DNA of 64,000 nt from Rhizobiales bacterium 62-47 (GCA_001899255.1 MKVX01000011.1:307992-371991); one strand, 5' to 3'; positions 27,091-37,158 are shown, numbered from the stretch's first letter. Notes: generated by a model from the sequence alone, not told the origin. Translations and numbers: made by a program.

Positions 27091-29366
27091 CAGCCAGCCG
27101 CCCGCGTTGAGCCAAGCTCCTGGAAGAACTGGTGCACGTCGGCGGATTTCTTGTAGATCGGCGACAGTGCCTCAGGCGCGAAGTCGTCCACCTCGATCAC
27201 CCGCGCCACCGCGGCGTGGGCCGCTGCCAGTTGCTCGGCCTCGGCTCGCGTGATGACGCCCTGCTTCACCGCGGCGTCGCGGTCTCGCAATTGCGCGGAC
27301 CGCATGCGCCGCACGATATCCTCGGCCGCCGCCACCAGCAGGAACGCCTTCTCCAATCGATCCACGCCGCCGTCATCGGAGATCTGCGACAGGTTCGGCG
27401 TCAGGCGATTGCGGGCCGCCGACGGTTCGAGGATCATTTGCGCGCAGCGATGCACCACCATGTCGGAGGGACCGACGACGCGCGCACCAAGCGGCTGAAC
27501 CACGAACTTCAAAATGATCGCGACGAAGCGATTGGGCAGATTGGCAAGCACTTCGGCAAAGCGGTTCTCGATGGTGCGGAAACCGCTCGCTACGCACCAT
27601 TGCAGCGCCGGAAGGTCGGCCGACTGCCGGCCTTCATCTTCCCAGCGCTTCAGCGCCGCCGACAGCAGATACAATTCGGAAAGAATATCGCCGAAGCGCG
27701 CCGACAGCATTTCCTTGCGCTTCAGCGCTCCGCCCAAAGTGAGCAGTGCCATGTCGGCACACAGCGCGAAGGCAGATGAGTAGCGCGATAGTTGCCGATA
27801 GTAGCGCGTCGCCTGTCCGGCACTCGGTGCCGGCGCGAACAACCCGCCGGTCCAGCTTCGACCCCACGCGCGCAACAAGTTGGCAGCGCTGTGGCCGACA
27901 TGTTTCCAGAATGCCGTGTCGAAGGCGTCGAGGGCCTTCTCCTTGTCGGGAATCCCGAGCGCATTCATTTCCTCGAGCAGATAGGGATGCGCGCGGATGG
28001 CGCCCTGCCCGAACACGATCAGGTTGCGCGTCAAGATGTTGGCGCCCTCGACGGTGATGGCCACTGGCACCGCGCGATAGAGATTGCCGAGGTAATTCTG
28101 CGGGCCGTCGATCACCGCCTTGCCGCCATGGATGTCCATGGCGTCGTCGATAGCAACGCGCATCCGCTCGGTGGCGTGCAGCTTCATGATGCCGGAGATC
28201 ACCGCCGGATGATTGCCCTGATTGAGCGCGGCGCAGGTCAGCCGCCGCGCCGCGTCGAGCAGATAGGCGGTGCCGGCGATACGCGCCAGCGGCTCCTCGA
28301 TGCCTTCGAACTTGCCGATCGGCACGTTGAACTGCTCGCGGATGCGCGCGTAAGCGCCGGTGGTGCGCGCCGCATAGGCCGCGCCCGCCGCCGACAGCGA
28401 CGGCAGCGAAATGCCGCGACCGGCGGCCAGTGCCGTCATCAGCATCTTCCAGCCCTGCCCGAGCCGTTGTTGACCGCCGATGATGTAATCGAGCGGAATG
28501 AACACGTCGCGGCCCCAGTTCGGGCCGTTCTGAAACACCTGCATCGCCGGCAGGTGACGGTGGCCGATGCTCACGCCGGCGAGATGCGTCGGGATCAGCG
28601 CGACGGTGATACCGAGATCCTCCTGCGATCCGACCAGATGCTCCGGGTCATAGGCCTTGAAGGCAAGCCCGAGCAATGTCGCCACCGGCCCCAGCGTGAT
28701 GTAGCGCTTGTGCCAGTTGAGCCGCAGGCCGATAACCTCGCGGCCCTCGAACGTACCTTTGCAGATGATGCCGGTATCGATCATCGACGCGGCGTCCGAA
28801 CCGGCTTCCGGACTGGTCAGGCCGAAGCAGGGAATATCGCGGCCATCCGCCAAGCGCGGCAGCCAGCGCTGTTGCTGTTCTTCGGTGCCGAACCGCATCA
28901 GCAATTCGCCCGGCCCGAGCGAATTCGGCACCATCACGGTGACGGCGGCAACCAGCGAGCGCGACGAGATCTTGCGCACCACTTCCGAATGCGCGAACGG
29001 CGAGAAGCCAAGCCCGCCAAACTCTTTCGGGATAATCATGCCGAAGAATTTTTCGCGCTTGATGAAGTCCCACACTTCCGGCGGCAGGTCGCGCAGCTCC
29101 CAGTTGATCTTCCAGTCGTCGAGCATGGCACACAGCCGATCCACCGGACCGTCGAGGAAAGCCAGCTCTTCCGCGGTCAACGCGGCCGGCGCATAGGCCA
29201 GCAGTTTGTCCCAGTCCGGATTGCCGGTGAACAGATCCGCATCCCACCAGACGTCGCCGGCTTCCAGCGCTTCGCGTTCGGTATCCGACATGGTCGGCAG
29301 CACTTTGCGCGCCCAGGCGAAGATCGGTTTGGTCAGGACGTCACGGCGAAACGTGGACAGGTTCAT
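27090..29366 (-). CDS. fadE: Acyl-CoA dehydrogenase, FadE type
   Basis: A 758-residue flavoprotein introducing the first double bond into acyl-CoA. It is larger than mitochondrial-type ACADs and matches FadE/YafH with a DUF1974 C-terminal extension. Visible marks are FFGMIIPKEFGGLGFSPFAHSE near residue 130, CFGLTSPEAGSDAASM near 200 and RKLTC-like AARRLTCAALNQGNHP near 375, plus GGKAVIDGPQNYLGN. It heads the fad operon; the 229-bp gap before it holds its promoter, with no recognised FadR site. Confidence 0.94.
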   Translation of the reverse strand: MNLSTFRRDVLTKPIFAWARKVLPTMSDTEREALEAGDVWWDADLFTGNPDWDKLLAYAPAALTAEELAFLDGPVDRLCAMLDDWKINWELRDLPPEVWDFIKREKFFGMIIPKEFGGLGFSPFAHSEVVRKISSRSLVAAVTVMVPNSLGPGELLMRFGTEEQQQRWLPRLADGRDIPCFGLTSPEAGSDAASMIDTGIICKGTFEGREVIGLRLNWHKRYITLGPVATLLGLAFKAYDPEHLVGSQEDLGITVALIPTHLAGVSIGHRHLPAMQVFQNGPNWGRDVFIPLDYIIGGQQRLGQGWKMLMTALAAGRGISLPSLSAAGAAYAARTTGAYARIREQFNVPIGKFEGIEEPLARIAGTAYLLDAARRLTCAALNQGNHPAVISGIMKLHATERMRVAIDDAMDIHGGKAVIDGPQNYLGNLYRAVPVAITVEGANILTRNLIVFGQGAIRAHPYLLEEMNALGIPDKEKALDAFDTAFWKHVGHSAANLLRAWGRSWTGGLFAPAPSAGQATRYYRQLSRYSSAFALCADMALLTLGGALKRKEMLSARFGDILSELYLLSAALKRWEDEGRQSADLPALQWCVASGFRTIENRFAEVLANLPNRFVAIILKFVVQPLGARVVGPSDMVVHRCAQMILEPSAARNRLTPNLSQISDDGGVDRLEKAFLLVAAAEDIVRRMRSAQLRDRDAAVKQGVITRAEAEQLAAAHAAVARVIEVDDFAPEALSPIYKKSADVHQFFQELGSTRAAG

Positions 29367-29595
29367 GACGATGTCCTCTTTGACGCTGCTGTTTGGACAG
29401 AGGCGAGCTTGGCCGATGCGACGTCACGATCCTAACAGCAATATCTGCATATCGGACTAGGCGTTTCACGGAAAATAGAGCGAAATTAAATGGATCGGGG
29501 TGAGCACCCATTAACGCCCGGCGGCGACCCGGGGTTCCGGATGCAATCCGCGACCAAATGCGCTCTTGCCGTCGTTCGCAGCAGGCGGCCTGCCG

Positions 29596-30243
29596 TTACT
29601 TCGGCCGCACCATCTCGAACATGGCGTCGGGCCGGACCTCGAAATAGTCGCCCATGCGCCCGGCGCGTAAAATCGGATGCGCTTCGGCGGTCTGGTAGAC
29701 GCCATCCTTGATCAGCGACTTGTCGATATGCACCGCGACGACTTCTCCGAGCGTCAGCCACGCTTCGGCTTTCTTGCCGTCGGCGCCCTTGAGCTGGATG
29801 ATCTCCGACAGCTTGCATTCGAACGTGACGCGGCTTTCGCCGACGCGCGGCACGTTGACAAGACGGCTCGGCACCGGCGTCAGGCCGGCGAGCGTGAATT
29901 CGTCGACCTCGTGCGGCACCGTGGCGGAGGTCGCGTTCATCGCCTGCGCGATATCCATGGTCGCGAGATTCCAGACGAATTCACCGGTCTCCTGAATGTT
30001 GCGCACGGTGTCTTTCCAGCCGGTCGAGGAAAACCCGATCAGCGGCGGATGATAGTTGAACGCATTGAAGAAGCTGTACGGCGCCAGGTTGACGTTGCCC
30101 TTGGCATCGCGCGACGAAATCCAGCCGATCGGGCGCGGCCCGACAATGGCATTGAACGGATCGTGCCGCAGGCCGTGGCCGTTGACCGGCTCATAGAAGT
30201 GCAGTTCGCGCGCGGCCGGAGTGCCTGTGCTGACGTCATCCAT
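29596..30243 (-). CDS. Flavin reductase family protein
   Basis: A 215-residue FMN-binding split-barrel protein of the flavin reductase-like family (DIM6/NTAB). GPRPIGWISSRDAKGNVNLAPYSFFNAF (in two segments around residues 35-60) is the flavin-binding core, then PLIGFSSTGWKDTVRNI. Such proteins supply reduced flavin or act as oxidoreductases of unknown substrate. It starts 18 bp after the TetR gene, so it is likely part of the efflux operon. Confidence 0.88.
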   Translation of the reverse strand: MDDVSTGTPAARELHFYEPVNGHGLRHDPFNAIVGPRPIGWISSRDAKGNVNLAPYSFFNAFNYHPPLIGFSSTGWKDTVRNIQETGEFVWNLATMDIAQAMNATSATVPHEVDEFTLAGLTPVPSRLVNVPRVGESRVTFECKLSEIIQLKGADGKKAEAWLTLGEVVAVHIDKSLIKDGVYQTAEAHPILRAGRMGDYFEVRPDAMFEMVRPK

Positions 30244-30261
30244 GCGATTGCTGTCCCGTGA

Positions 30262-30867
30262 TTAGCGGCTGCCTTTCCAGGCCAGGCCGGCGAGTATGAA
30301 GTCGATCATCTGATCGAGCGTCGGCCCAGGTTTGTCAACGCATTGCGCGATCATCTGCGGATGAAAGAAGCGCATCATGGCGTTGCATGTACACAACGAT
30401 GCAAGCATGACGTCTGGTACCTGAAACTCGCCGGTGGCCGCACCGGCGGCGATCACCTCGGCGATGATGCCGATGATCCGCTCCATATGCGTTTTGCAGA
30501 CGGCCCAGTCCTCTTCCATGGCGATGGCGACCATCTCATGCAGCTTGGAATCGCCGACGTAGCGCTCCGAGTTCATGTGATGAATGGTCGTCAGCATCTG
30601 GCGCAGCCGTTCCGCGGCCGGCCCCGGTGCCACGGCAATGGCCTGCGCGGCTTCCTCGACTTCGCTCATCAGCCGCTGCGCCACGCCCTGCCGGATTGCA
30701 TCCTTGGACGGGAAGAACCGATAGACGTTGGCCGGCGACATGCGCAATTGCTTCGCGATGTCACCCACCGTCGTCTTCTGGTAGCCGATTTCGCGAAACA
30801 ACCGCTCCGCGACCACCAGAATACGGTGTTGCGTATCGGCTTCAATGTTGTCTGAAATCAACGTCAT
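30262..30867 (-). CDS. TetR/AcrR family transcriptional regulator
   Basis: A 201-residue repressor with a TetR helix-turn-helix at residues about 10-55 (LFREIGYQKTTVGDIAKQL, then MSPANVYRFFPSKDAIRQ). The C-terminal ligand-binding domain is of the AcrR type. ATG giving MTLISDN is used. It lies 18 bp downstream of the RND pump gene, so it is probably autoregulated with the pump through the palindrome upstream of the adaptor gene. Confidence 0.92.
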   Translation of the reverse strand: MTLISDNIEADTQHRILVVAERLFREIGYQKTTVGDIAKQLRMSPANVYRFFPSKDAIRQGVAQRLMSEVEEAAQAIAVAPGPAAERLRQMLTTIHHMNSERYVGDSKLHEMVAIAMEEDWAVCKTHMERIIGIIAEVIAAGAATGEFQVPDVMLASLCTCNAMMRFFHPQMIAQCVDKPGPTLDQMIDFILAGLAWKGSR

Positions 30868-30885
30868 GTCGAACCTAATCTTCAA

Positions 30886-33800
30886 TTATTCGGCAGCCGC
30901 AGCAAGCGGAAAAGCAGGCTTCCCCGGCTCTTCATGCTGCGGCGCAAGGTCAGCCTGCTCGCCCGGTCCGCTTTCGTCGAGACTCTTGCGGAACCACAAC
31001 GCGTACAGGCCGGGAAGATAGAGCAGCGTCAGGAAGGTGGCGACGAACAGGCCACCCATGATGGTGATCGCCATCGGTCCCCAGAACGCCGAGCGCGATA
31101 GCGGGATCATCGCCAGGATCGCCGCAAGCGCGGTGAGCACCACCGGCCGCGCGCGGCGAACGGTGGCTTCGACGATGGCTTCGCGGCGCGTCAGGCCGTG
31201 CTGCACGTCGGTCTCGATCTGATCGACCAGGATCACTGCGTTACGCATGATCATGCCGGCCAGCGCTATCAACCCGAGCAACGCCACGAAGCCGAACGGC
31301 TGGCTGGCGACATTGAGGCCGAGCGACGCGCCGACGATCCCGAGCGGTGCGGTGAGGAACACCAACACCAGACGCGAGAAGCTTTGCAGCTGGATCATCA
31401 GCAGCGTCAGCATGGTGACGACCATCAGCGGAAACAGCACGAAGATCGAGGCATTGCCCTTCTGCGATTCCTCGATGGCGCCGCCCATCTCCATGCGATA
31501 ACCCGGCTCGAGGCTGTCGCGGATGCCTTGCAGCTTCGGCCAGATCGCATTGGTGACATCCGGCGCCTGCACGCCATCGACGACGTCGCCGCGCACGGTG
31601 ATCGCCATGTCGCGATTGCGCCGCCACAGGATGGATTCCTCGTGGGCGTATTCGATCTTGGCGATCTGCGACAGCGGCACGGCGACGCCATTGCGCGTCG
31701 TCACCGTCAGGTCGCCGATGCGGCCGAGATCCAGCCGCTCGCCGGGCACAGCACGCGCCACCACCTCGACCTTCTCGATGCCGTCGCGCACCGTCGTCAC
31801 CGGCGCGCCGGAGATCAGCATCGCCAGCGACTGCGAGACATCCTGCGGCGTCAGGCCGAGCGCGCGGGCGCGATCCTGATTGACCACGAGCTTCAGCGAC
31901 GGTGTCTGTTCGTTCCAGTCGAGATGCGGATCGATCACGTCATGATTGGTCCGCACCACGTCGCGCACCTTGTAGGCAATCTCGCGCACCTTGTGGGTAT
32001 CCGGCCCGACGATGCGGAATTGCACCGGGAAGCCGACCGGCGGCCCGAAGTTGAAGCGATCGACGCGCACCCGCGCCTCCGACAGCGCGCCGTCATGCAC
32101 CGCCTTCTCGATACGCGCCTTGATGCGTTCGCGCGCTTCGACGTCCTTAGCGACGATGACGATCTCGGCGAAGGATTCGTTCGGCAGTTGCGGATTGAGG
32201 CCGAGCCAGAAGCGCGGCGATCCCTGTCCGACATAGGCGGTATAGGTCGCGATGTCCTTGTCGTCCTTCAATAGCTTCTCGGCGTCCTTGGTCGCCTTCA
32301 TCGTGACATTAAACGCGGTTCCCTCCGGCAGCCGCAACTGGAAGAACAGCTCCGGCCGCTCCGAGAGCGGGAAAAACTGCTGCTGGACGTTGGAGAAACC
32401 GACGATCGACGCGATGAAGACGCCGACCGTCGCTGCCACCACCGTGATGCGGTGATCGACGCACCACTGGACCACGCGGCGCAAGCCGCGATACAGCCGC
32501 GTCTCATAGATCGCGTGCGGATCGTGATTGTGCTTGCCGCCCTTGGCCATGTCCGGCAGCAGCTTGACGCCGATATAGGGCGTGAAGATCACCGCGACGA
32601 ACCACGACGCCACCAGCGCGACGGCGACGATCCAGAAGATGCCGCCGGCATATTCGCCGACGCCCGAATTGGCGAAGCCGATCGGCAGGAATCCCGCCGC
32701 CGTCACCAGCGTGCCGGTCAGCATCGGAAAGGCGGTGGACTCCCACGCGAACGACGCCGCGCGTATGCGGTCCCAGCCCTGCTCCATCTTCACCACCATC
32801 ATCTCGACGGCGATAATGGCGTCATCGACCAGCAGACCGAGCGCGATAATCAGCGCGCCGAGCGTGATGCGATGCAGGTCGAGCGACATGGCATTCATGA
32901 CGATGAACACGATGCCGAGCACCAGCGGCACCGACAGCGCGACGACGATGCCGGTGCGCCAGCCGAGCGCGAGGAAACTGACGAACAGCACGATGGCCAG
33001 CGCTTCGACGAAGGAATGCACGAACTCGCTGACCGCGTGCTTCACCACCAGCGGCTGATCGGCGATCTGCTCGATCTCGATGCCTTGCGGCACCGCGGCC
33101 ATGAAGGTGTCCGTCGCCTTCTTCACCTCATCGCCAAGCTCGAGAATGTTGGCGCCCTTGGCTGTGACGACGCCGATACCGAGCGCCGCCTTGCCCTTCT
33201 GCCGGATCATGAAACTCGAAGGATCGACGAAACCATGCGTCACCGTGGCGATATCGCCGAGCCGGAACACCCGGCCGTTGCTCTCCACCGGCGTTTCCGC
33301 CACTGCCTGCGCGCCATCGAGCGCACCGGTGACGCGCAGCGGCACACGCTGCGACGAGGTCTCCACCGTGCCCGCCGGCACCACGGCGTTCTGCTTGGCC
33401 AGCGAGTCGAAGATGGCTTGCGGCGCGATGCCGAGCGTCGCCAGCTTGGCATGCGAGAACTCGACGTAGATCTTCTCGTCCTGGGTGCCGTAGAGATTGA
33501 CCTTGGTGACGCCGCTGACCTTGAGCAGGCGCTGCCGCAGCGCTTCGGCGACCTTCTTGAGCTGCGCGTAGTCGGCGCCCTCGCCGGTCATCATGTAGAG
33601 CACGGAATCGACGTCGCCGTATTCGTCGTTGACGTTCGGCCCGATCAGGTTCTGCGGCAGGTTGGCGCGAATGTCCGACAGCTTCTTGCGCAACTGATAG
33701 AACAATTGCGGTACTTCGCCCGGCGGCGTGTTGTCCTTGAAGAACACCTGCATCGCCGTGAACGACGGCTTCGAATAGGTCTGCACCTTGTCGAAGTAAG

Positions 33801-34032
33801 GCAGCTCCTGCAGCTTCTTCTCGATCGGATCGGCAACCTGCTCCTGCATCTCCTTGGCCGTCGCGCCCGGCCAGATCGCCGACACCACCACCAGCTTGAT
33901 GGTGAACGACGGATCTTCGGCGCGGCCCAGCCGCTCATAGGAGAAGAAGCCGGCGAAGCCCAGCGCGATGATCAGGAACAGGATCAGAGTCGGGTGGCTG
34001 ACCGCCCAGGCTGACAGATTGAAGCGTCGCAT
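30886..34032 (-). CDS. Efflux RND transporter permease subunit
   Basis: A 1048-residue inner-membrane pump of the RND superfamily exporting drugs or solvents by proton antiport. It starts MRRFNLSAWAVSHPTLILF, has porter-domain segments after the first helix (DPSFTIKLVVVSAIWPGATA), and the proton-relay region of helix 4 (GLLVDDAIIAVEMMV). The second repeat, with IALAGMIMRNAVILVDQI, ends in a Pro/Glu-rich tail. The ATG at 34032 lies 16 bp after the adaptor stop. Substrate is unknown. Confidence 0.95.
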   Translation of the reverse strand: MRRFNLSAWAVSHPTLILFLIIALGFAGFFSYERLGRAEDPSFTIKLVVVSAIWPGATAKEMQEQVADPIEKKLQELPYFDKVQTYSKPSFTAMQVFFKDNTPPGEVPQLFYQLRKKLSDIRANLPQNLIGPNVNDEYGDVDSVLYMMTGEGADYAQLKKVAEALRQRLLKVSGVTKVNLYGTQDEKIYVEFSHAKLATLGIAPQAIFDSLAKQNAVVPAGTVETSSQRVPLRVTGALDGAQAVAETPVESNGRVFRLGDIATVTHGFVDPSSFMIRQKGKAALGIGVVTAKGANILELGDEVKKATDTFMAAVPQGIEIEQIADQPLVVKHAVSEFVHSFVEALAIVLFVSFLALGWRTGIVVALSVPLVLGIVFIVMNAMSLDLHRITLGALIIALGLLVDDAIIAVEMMVVKMEQGWDRIRAASFAWESTAFPMLTGTLVTAAGFLPIGFANSGVGEYAGGIFWIVAVALVASWFVAVIFTPYIGVKLLPDMAKGGKHNHDPHAIYETRLYRGLRRVVQWCVDHRITVVAATVGVFIASIVGFSNVQQQFFPLSERPELFFQLRLPEGTAFNVTMKATKDAEKLLKDDKDIATYTAYVGQGSPRFWLGLNPQLPNESFAEIVIVAKDVEARERIKARIEKAVHDGALSEARVRVDRFNFGPPVGFPVQFRIVGPDTHKVREIAYKVRDVVRTNHDVIDPHLDWNEQTPSLKLVVNQDRARALGLTPQDVSQSLAMLISGAPVTTVRDGIEKVEVVARAVPGERLDLGRIGDLTVTTRNGVAVPLSQIAKIEYAHEESILWRRNRDMAITVRGDVVDGVQAPDVTNAIWPKLQGIRDSLEPGYRMEMGGAIEESQKGNASIFVLFPLMVVTMLTLLMIQLQSFSRLVLVFLTAPLGIVGASLGLNVASQPFGFVALLGLIALAGMIMRNAVILVDQIETDVQHGLTRREAIVEATVRRARPVVLTALAAILAMIPLSRSAFWGPMAITIMGGLFVATFLTLLYLPGLYALWFRKSLDESGPGEQADLAPQHEEPGKPAFPLAAAAE

Positions 34033-34048
34033 GACCTGCCTCGCCTGT

Positions 34049-35155
34049 TCAGAATGAGAGCGATGAAACGACCCGCACGCGCATCGCGGGGTCGAGCTTC
34101 TGGACACCAAGCGTCACGACCTTGGCGCCTTCTTCGACGCCGCCGGTGATAATCACGTCATCGGCATCGTAGGATTTCACCGTCACCGGCTTGAGCGCGA
34201 CCTTGCCGGCATCGTCGACGACATACAGCGATGGCGCGGTGCCTTGGCTGAACAGCGCCGACAGCGGCAGCCGCGCCACGCGTTCGCTGTCACGGTCGGC
34301 CAGCGTCAAGGTCGCCGTCATGCCCAGCGCGACCTTGTCGTCGGCGTCCGGCAGCGAGAACTTCGCCAGATAGGTGCGGGTTGCCGGATCGGCTTGCGGC
34401 GCAATCTCTCGCAACGTCGCGGTGTACTTGCTGCCGGGCTCCGACCAGAGCGAGACCTGCGCGGTGCCGTTCTTGGCGCGTCCGATCAATGTTTCCGGGA
34501 TCGCCACCACGGCTTCCTTTTCGGCAATGCGCGCGACGCGGATCGCCGGCTGCCCGGCCGCCACCACCTGACCGGCATCGATCAATGTCGCGGTGACGAC
34601 GCCACGGCTATCGGCCAAGAGCGTGGCATAGGACAGACTGTTATTGGTGAGTTCGACCGAACGCTCGGCGCGATTGAGCCGTGCGCGCGCCTCGTCGGCG
34701 GCGGCCTTGGCCTGATCGAGCTGCGCATCGGTGGACCAGCCCTTGCCGCGCAACTCCTTGGCCCGCGCTTCGGCGGCACCGGCCTGCGCCAGCACACCGG
34801 TGGCAGCGCTGCGTTCGGCCTGCGCCTGCTCGGCCTGCAGCTTGAGATCGACCCGATCCAGCGTTGCCAGCGGCTGGCCGACTTCGACGATCTGGCCGAC
34901 TTCGACCAGACGCTTCTCGACCTTGCCGGCGACCCGGAAGCCCATGTCGGTCTCGATACGCGGGCGGATGGTCCCGACGAAGCTGCGCTCCGGCGATTCC
35001 GCCTCGTAATGCACATTCGCCACCAGCACCGGCCGGGTCGGCTCCGATTTTTCTGCCGTCGACTTGTCGCAACCGGCCAGCGTCAGCGCCAGCGCGGCGA
35101 TGGACATAGCCACTAAAACTTTGAAATAGCTTTGGAAAAATGAGCGGAGCAGCAT
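34049..35155 (-). CDS. RND efflux periplasmic adaptor (membrane fusion protein)
   Basis: A 368-residue lipoprotein adaptor joining the RND pump to an outer-membrane channel. The N-terminus MLLRSFFQSYFKVLVAMSIAALALTLAGC carries a lipobox ending at Cys29. The lipoyl-type barrel (VEVGQPLATLD) and the coiled hairpin (residues about 90-160, Ala/Glu-rich) are visible, then LADSRGVVTATLIDAGQVVAAGQPAIRVA. It is first in the operon. No outer-membrane channel gene is adjacent. Confidence 0.93.
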   Translation of the reverse strand: MLLRSFFQSYFKVLVAMSIAALALTLAGCDKSTAEKSEPTRPVLVANVHYEAESPERSFVGTIRPRIETDMGFRVAGKVEKRLVEVGQIVEVGQPLATLDRVDLKLQAEQAQAERSAATGVLAQAGAAEARAKELRGKGWSTDAQLDQAKAAADEARARLNRAERSVELTNNSLSYATLLADSRGVVTATLIDAGQVVAAGQPAIRVARIAEKEAVVAIPETLIGRAKNGTAQVSLWSEPGSKYTATLREIAPQADPATRTYLAKFSLPDADDKVALGMTATLTLADRDSERVARLPLSALFSQGTAPSLYVVDDAGKVALKPVTVKSYDADDVIITGGVEEGAKVVTLGVQKLDPAMRVRVVSSLSF

Positions 35156-35199
35156 CGTCGTGTCCTCGGCTGGGTGCACCGGCCGGGAACATGAAGTGC

Positions 35200-35219
35200 T
35201 TATTGATAAATGTCAATAA
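35200..35219. promoter_or_regulatory. Palindromic operator upstream of the efflux operon
   Basis: TTATTGATAAATGTCAATAA is an inverted repeat with 7-bp arms TTATTGA/TCAATAA and a 6-bp centre, 44 bp before the adaptor start. Size and position suit a TetR dimer site and the operon encodes a TetR regulator. A weaker repeat TGAAT/ATTCA follows at 35227-35243. Confidence 0.68.
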
Positions 35220-35315
35220 TCGTCAGTGAATACCTATCATTCAAAGCAGCGCGACGTCCGTCCGCTGTTCGAGCAGCGGGCGAAATTAGAAATTGTCGCC
35301 ATTTCAATGGCTTGA

Positions 35316-36650
35316 CTATTTACCCGGCGCCGTGGCCGAAAATTCGGTGCTGGTCTCATGCTTGCCGAGCAGCACCAGCAGCCCGGCGATCAGCGGCAGG
35401 ATCGCCAGCACCAGCAGGCCATTGGCTGTGCTCCCGGTGCTCTCCTTGACCCAGCCGATCAGATACGGCCCGCCGAAGCCAGCGAGATTGCCGATGGAGT
35501 TGATCAGCGCGATGCCGCCGGCCGCAGCCGTGCCGGTCAGCCACGCAGTGGGCAAGGTCCAGAACACCCCGAAGGTGCAGAACGTGCCGATGGCGGCGAA
35601 GGTCAGCGCCACCATGGTGATCAGCGGATCCTGCAGGTAGCCCGACGCCAGCAACGCGGCTGCGGTGAGAAACAGCGCCAGCGCCACATGCCACACCCGT
35701 TCCCGCGTATGATCGGAATGCCGCGCCCACAGCACCATGGCGATCGAGCCGAACAGATACGGCACCGCGGTGACGAAGCCGGTCTGCGCATTGCTGAAGC
35801 CGAAGGCCTTGACGATCTGCGGCAGCCAGAACTGCATCCCGTACAGTGCGCCGACGAAGCCGAAATAGATCAGGCTCAGCGTCAAAACACGCGGCGACGC
35901 CAAAGCCTGCCCCAGCGACATGTGTTGTGCGGCCTGCTTCGCAACGACCTCGGCATCGAGGCGCGACGACAGCCACGCTTTCTGCTCGGCGGTCAACCAG
36001 GTCGCCTTGGCCGGTTTGTCGGTGAGATAGAACCAGCTGACGATGCCGAGCAACACCGACGGCACGCCCTCGATGATGAACAGCCACTGCCATCCCTTCA
36101 GACCCATCACGCCATCGAGCCCGAGCAGCAGGCCCGAGATCGGCGCGCCGATCACCGTCGACACCGGCACGGCGATGGCGAACGCGGCGAGAAACCGCGC
36201 GCGATATTCCGCCGGATACCAGTAGGTCAGATACAGGATGATGCCGGGAAAGAATCCGGCTTCGGCAACGCCGAGCAGAAAGCGTAGCACGTAGAAACTC
36301 CACGGGCCGCTGACCAAAGCCATCAGCGCCGAGATGATGCCCCACGTCACCATGATGCGCGCGATCCAGCGGCTGGCGCCGAATTTCTCCAGCGCCAGAT
36401 TGCTCGGCACTTCGAACAGGAAATAACCGATGAAGAAAATGCCTGCGCCCCAGCTGAAGATCAGCGGCGAGAATTTCAGCTCGGCATTCATCGTCAACGC
36501 CGCGAAGCCGAGATTGACGCGGTCGAGATAGGAGAAGAAATACGCGAGAACGAGAAACGGAATCAGCCGCCACGAGATCGCGCGGATCGTGCTGCGTTCG
36601 ATTTCCGACTTCGCCGCATTTGTTGCGGACATGCGATCGGTCTGGCTCAC
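35316..36650 (-). CDS. MFS transporter, anion:cation symporter (ACS) type
   Basis: A 444-residue twelve-helix major facilitator of the ACS family, which takes up tartrate, phthalate, galactonate and similar organic anions with protons. The signature SYLDRVNLGFAALTM is near residue 55, and helices span the whole length (e.g. FLLGVAEAGFFPGIILYLTYWYP). I start at a GTG with GGGGA six bases ahead; an ATG six codons later (MSATNAAKSEIERS) is the main alternative. Substrate is not inferable from neighbours. Confidence 0.9.
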   Translation of the reverse strand: MSQTDRMSATNAAKSEIERSTIRAISWRLIPFLVLAYFFSYLDRVNLGFAALTMNAELKFSPLIFSWGAGIFFIGYFLFEVPSNLALEKFGASRWIARIMVTWGIISALMALVSGPWSFYVLRFLLGVAEAGFFPGIILYLTYWYPAEYRARFLAAFAIAVPVSTVIGAPISGLLLGLDGVMGLKGWQWLFIIEGVPSVLLGIVSWFYLTDKPAKATWLTAEQKAWLSSRLDAEVVAKQAAQHMSLGQALASPRVLTLSLIYFGFVGALYGMQFWLPQIVKAFGFSNAQTGFVTAVPYLFGSIAMVLWARHSDHTRERVWHVALALFLTAAALLASGYLQDPLITMVALTFAAIGTFCTFGVFWTLPTAWLTGTAAAGGIALINSIGNLAGFGGPYLIGWVKESTGSTANGLLVLAILPLIAGLLVLLGKHETSTEFSATAPGK

Positions 36651-36882
36651 GGCGTATCCCCATTGATCTTGTTGGCGCGGCTGCCCGGCCGCGCTGCACA
36701 TCACAACGTTATGATGTCGGTTCCACGCAAGCAACTGCCGCACTGCTCGCCGCGATCATAGGTGTTGCCCCGCTGATGCATGCGTGTGAGAGCGCGGGTG
36801 AACCCATGAGAAAAAGTTTCGCCGGAACCATCGCCGCTGTCGGCCGTTATCAGGCACGTTGTCAAACACATGGAGAATTCGC

Positions 36883-37098
36883 GTGGGTAGCACGACCGAC
36901 AAGATCAAGGGCGCAACCAACGAAGCGATCGGCAAGGCCAAGCAAGGCATTGGTGAAGCCGTCGGCTCCGACAAGCTGAAGGGCGAAGGCGTGATTCAGG
37001 AAGCCAAGGGTCACGGCCAGCAGGCGCTGGGCGACGCCAAGGAAGCGGCCAAGGATGCCGCCAACAAGGCAGCGGAATTCGCCAATCGTAAGCTGTAA
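36883..37098 (+). CDS. CsbD family stress protein
   Basis: A 71-residue CsbD-family protein, small, hydrophilic and Ala/Lys/Gly-rich (GSTTDKIKGATNEAIGKAKQ). CsbD-like proteins are general-stress proteins of unknown mechanism. A GTG start has GGAG seven bases ahead, better placed than an ATG eight codons upstream. Strong hairpins follow the stop. Confidence 0.9.
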   Translation: MGSTTDKIKGATNEAIGKAKQGIGEAVGSDKLKGEGVIQEAKGHGQQALGDAKEAAKDAANKAAEFANRKL

Positions 37099-37158
37099 CG
37101 TTTGCATCGATCGCATCGTGTTACGCCAAGTGTGCATGATGTAACACGGCAGATACTG

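Noticed and set aside
27792..29435. 547-codon plus-strand frame across fadE
   Set aside because: Antisense shadow of the well-supported acyl-CoA dehydrogenase gene.
35227..35243. TGAAT/ATTCA repeat as the main TetR site
   Set aside because: Arms are only 5 bp; the adjacent 7-bp repeat is stronger and better placed.
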